Shown: piece after piece, positions 61,731-64,000 of the stretch
Position numbering within the stretch: position 1 is the stretch's first letter
Layout of the letters: each line of letters begins with the position of its first letter
Assembly (NCBI GenBank): GCA_029449245.1
Contig: JANATF010000010.1
Location: 682,001 to 746,000, forward strand
Direction of reading: 5' to 3'
Source: Mortierella alpina
Taxonomy: Eukaryota; Mortierellomycota; Mortierellomycetes; Mortierellales; Mortierellaceae
DNA: 64,000 bases
The notes under the pieces: model-generated
Database searches by the model: none
What the model was told of the DNA's origin: nothing
Seen by the model: only the letters and a program-made list of their open reading frames with translations
Program-made: the position numbers and the translations under genes

Positions 61731-63759
61731 CTATGCATCAGAAATATCTACCAACGTCTTGTTGCCAGGCTCAAAAGACCCTGGAGATTTGAGCTGATGG
61801 AGAAGGGCCTGTTTCTGGACCTGAAGCGACTCTAACTGCAACATAAATCAACATGCGATATTTTGTTTAGCGCGACAGCCATGCTGAAATACAGCTCTTG
61901 TGAAGTCCGGATCTTACCAGCGATTGATTATACTGCTCGCGATCAACGAGCATTTGCAGAGTAGGGCCTACAAGGTTGTCGACAAGACTTGAGAGTGCTT
62001 GTACATAAACACCTGAATTCCGGATCAGGGTCATTCGATCTGGCAGGGACATCGTTCTGGTGTTGATGAACCTAGAACAGCCAAGCACTTTTTTTGTGAG
62101 CTCCCTGCCTTTCCCTGGCTTACCTATGAATTCGACAGAGTGCGGAGCAAAATCATGGCACGTTCGAACACCTACTTTGTGTTCAGTTCCTCTGCTGGAA
62201 TATCATCCATGGGTCCACGGTCGCTCCTGTTTCGCTTTACAAGCGGCTCGTCTACCGGACTCTCACTTGCGGGCATGATAGTGTCCCCGTCTAGGTCTTT
62301 CGACGATGATGAAAACGAGAAGGCTCTCGTGGGCGACAGTGAAAAGAAGCGGCCACTCTTCTCGCGGCCAGCGGTTGTGTTCACTTTGACCTTGCCCCTG
62401 TTCATACTCCCGGTGCTCTCGTTCGTGTTCGATCGCGCAAGTGGTGAGATCGAGCTGCTGGGTTCTGACGAAACGGGTATAGATTTGTAAAAGGACTGCC
62501 GTTGTTCATCAAAGATTCTCGCCGGGATTTCCAGCAACTTGGGCAGGGTCAGTGATTCCAAAGGGTTCTCGTTCAGGATGCTGAAAGGGAGTTTGATATG
62601 CTGGCATCTATTTCCAATGTAGGCCGATTGACAAAGTGTCATCGAGTCAGAGATAGCCCATATCCATCCTCTTGCGACAGCACTGCAAGACTTATACGAT
62701 TTCACTCACGGGCCTCCTTCTGATGGACGAGACTGGAAGCATGTCACCTGAATCTTATTGGACTAATTGGAAGGTGCAGCGGAGATAAAGGTCAATACGC
62801 GGGGTTTTTTTTCTACAGCGATGAACAAATAACTGGGTCCTACCAGCTCGCTGTCAGTGTTGAAGCAAGACACAATCATGCCAATGAATCTTGGGTCCAT
62901 ATACTGTTGTGAAAGTTGTGTCCTGAGATCTAAGCGCATGCACAACACTAAACTTAGCATGCTTTGTTGACATCCCTGTACTCGCGCCTTTATGTCTGAT
63001 ACATGTAGCACGCACCAACATGCGAAGGGAAGACGGTGATGTGCGGGTGGCTATGATACTATACGGTGGTAAAGTAAACCAGTTGAGTAAGTTGCCTTCG
63101 ATGGCTCCTCGTGCATACTTCCCTTGACAGCCAGTAGACGTTTCGAACTTTGAGGATGTGGGACCTACCCAGCCGATAACGCGCGTCGTCTTGCCGGTCG
63201 TCTTTGTAAGTTCCTCGGCCTCCATGGCAGCCTTCGTGAGCTGTTCTGGCCCAATCTCGACACGGTCCTTACGTTTCTCTGAGCGTGTCAACAGCGACAC
63301 TCCGTCAACTCTAGCGATCTCTGTCGCTCCCTCTTTCTATTGCGGAGAGAAGAAAAAGGGTTGTAGAGGCATGTCCAGTCAGATCCTGCGGATTTTTCTT
63401 GTTCTCCTTGGCAACCGCTTTCGGTGTTCAACGCTGCAAAGGGAGAATGTCTAGGTGAGAGAGCAACGACATGCCTGTCTAGGGCATACATACAATCCAG
63501 TCGCCCATGAGCATTCCCATGATTTCCTCCTATTAGACGTGCATGAGAAGGAGGCACATTCTGTCAGTCTGCAAGTTGCATGGGGAAGGCGATAGCGAAC
63601 AAGGGCGTCTGGTTTTGCAAGCTGCACCTTTTCGGTCGAGAGCGCATGTGCCAAGAGAATGTGGAGCACGTTGGACTGGACCAGGACCCTTGAAAGCGCA
63701 GAGGACCGCGACAGGTTGTCTGGATGGAATGGATTGGTGCTGGGCAGATAGTGTGACAT
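61731..63759 (-). CDS. BRCC36-type JAMM/MPN+ deubiquitinase, 397 aa
   Basis: Zinc metalloprotease of the BRCC36 family, which cleaves Lys63-linked ubiquitin chains. Nine exons: 63628-63759, 63494-63529, 63169-63336, 63016-63058, 62844-62929, 62710-62747, 62176-62607, 61918-62071 and 61731-61835, total 1194 nt, 398 codons. The MPN+ domain shows the catalytic Glu region EEIMGMLMGDW (E45/E46), the BRCC36-typical LLTRSEKRKDRVEIGPEQL, and the JAMM motif H114-S-H116-P...S124-x2-D127 in VIGWYHSHPHITVFPSHVD. DPRFIGMIVSCF follows. The C-terminal half has the family's coiled-coil region (LSSLVDNLVGPTLQMLVDREQYNQSL, SLQVQKQALLHQL), used in animals to pair with a pseudo-DUB. A Ser-rich insert lies between. 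It starts only 75 bases after the HIS6 stop on the same strand. Confidence 0.92.
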
Positions 63760-63834
63760 GGCGCATTGGTGATGTTGGTGAGGAGGGAAAGAATGCGCCA
63801 AGAAAGACACGGACCGGGAACATTAATTTTATTT

Positions 63835-64000
63835 CTATACGTTCTTGTTCCATGCAACACAGTCGTCAAACTTGACCGTTTTACCGCCAAACACATCCAG
63901 CGCACTTCCATACGTCAGATCGACCTTGCCATGCGATAGCCTGTGGACGAGCTCCAGATCACTCAGCGCATTCGCTCCACCTGCGTAGGTCGTGGGGAGG
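63835..64000 (-). CDS. HIS6: HIS6 3' end: ProFAR isomerase (partial)
   Basis: C-terminal 54 residues of the phosphoribosylformimino-5-aminoimidazole carboxamide ribotide isomerase, fourth step of histidine synthesis. The visible sequence [48 protein letters not shown] and then a TAG stop matches the end of the eukaryotic His6 barrel, including the GGA phosphate-binding loop. The 5' part lies outside the window. Confidence 0.93.
   Translation of the reverse strand, partial: LPTTYAGGANALSDLELVHRLSHGKVDLTYGSALDVFGGKTVKFDDCVAWNKNV

Overview
This window reads as nuclear DNA of a filamentous fungus, most likely an early-diverging one of the Mortierellomycota/Mucoromycota type. The reasons are many short (about 60-130 bp) GT-AG introns with gtaagt/gtacgt donors, a lone nuclear tRNA-His with a Pol III T-run, a fungal Zn2Cys6 factor, GATA and TALE regulators, and a large NACHT-pentapeptide-WD40 gene of a style that is expanded in Mortierella relatives. 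The genus is inferred from gene style, not from a search. No bacterial, viral or transposon gene was seen. Exon models were built by eye. For every complete spliced gene the exon lengths add up to whole codons and the joined protein matches its family.

Layout. 1-3.7 kb: an ER protein disulfide isomerase (minus, cut by the window edge), divergent from ribosomal protein eL42. 3.9-8.7 kb: a 1457-aa Zn2Cys6 regulator (minus). 10.3-11.5 kb: a secreted/transmembrane SH3 protein (minus). 11.5-15.1 kb: gene-poor, with tRNA-His(GTG). 15.1-20.3 kb: an F-box-like protein and a two-finger GATA factor (plus). 21-24.4 kb: a TMEM135-family membrane protein and a 184-aa orphan (minus). 25.5-31 kb: a 1467-aa class II histone deacetylase with a Tudor/chromo-barrel-like module. 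31.6-33.8 kb: a TALE homeodomain protein. 34-37.5 kb: TCF25/Rqc1 (minus). 38.7-45.9 kb: a full-length ABCC-type transporter. 47-48.1 kb: Cms1. 48.3-51.3 kb: GPI transamidase subunit Gaa1 (minus). 51.7-55.6 kb: a BAR-PH-ArfGAP-ankyrin protein. 56.5-61.4 kb: an NLR-like NACHT-pentapeptide-WD40 gene broken by one frameshift and four in-frame stops. 61.7-63.8 kb: a BRCC36-type JAMM deubiquitinase (minus). 63.8 kb to the end: the 3' end of HIS6 (minus).

Most genes are housekeeping: translation and ribosome quality control (eL42, Cms1, Rqc1), secretory pathway (PDI, Gaa1, ArfGAP), histidine synthesis. They do not form an operon-like pathway. Four regulators (Zn2Cys6, GATA, HDAC, TALE) lie within 30 kb. 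The most unusual material is the broken NLR-like gene with ten near-identical 126-bp WD40 units, the HDAC whose catalytic domain is split by an acidic insert of about 360 residues, and an ABC transporter with both ATPase signatures degraded. Long pyrimidine tracts recur on the coding-strand side upstream of several genes.
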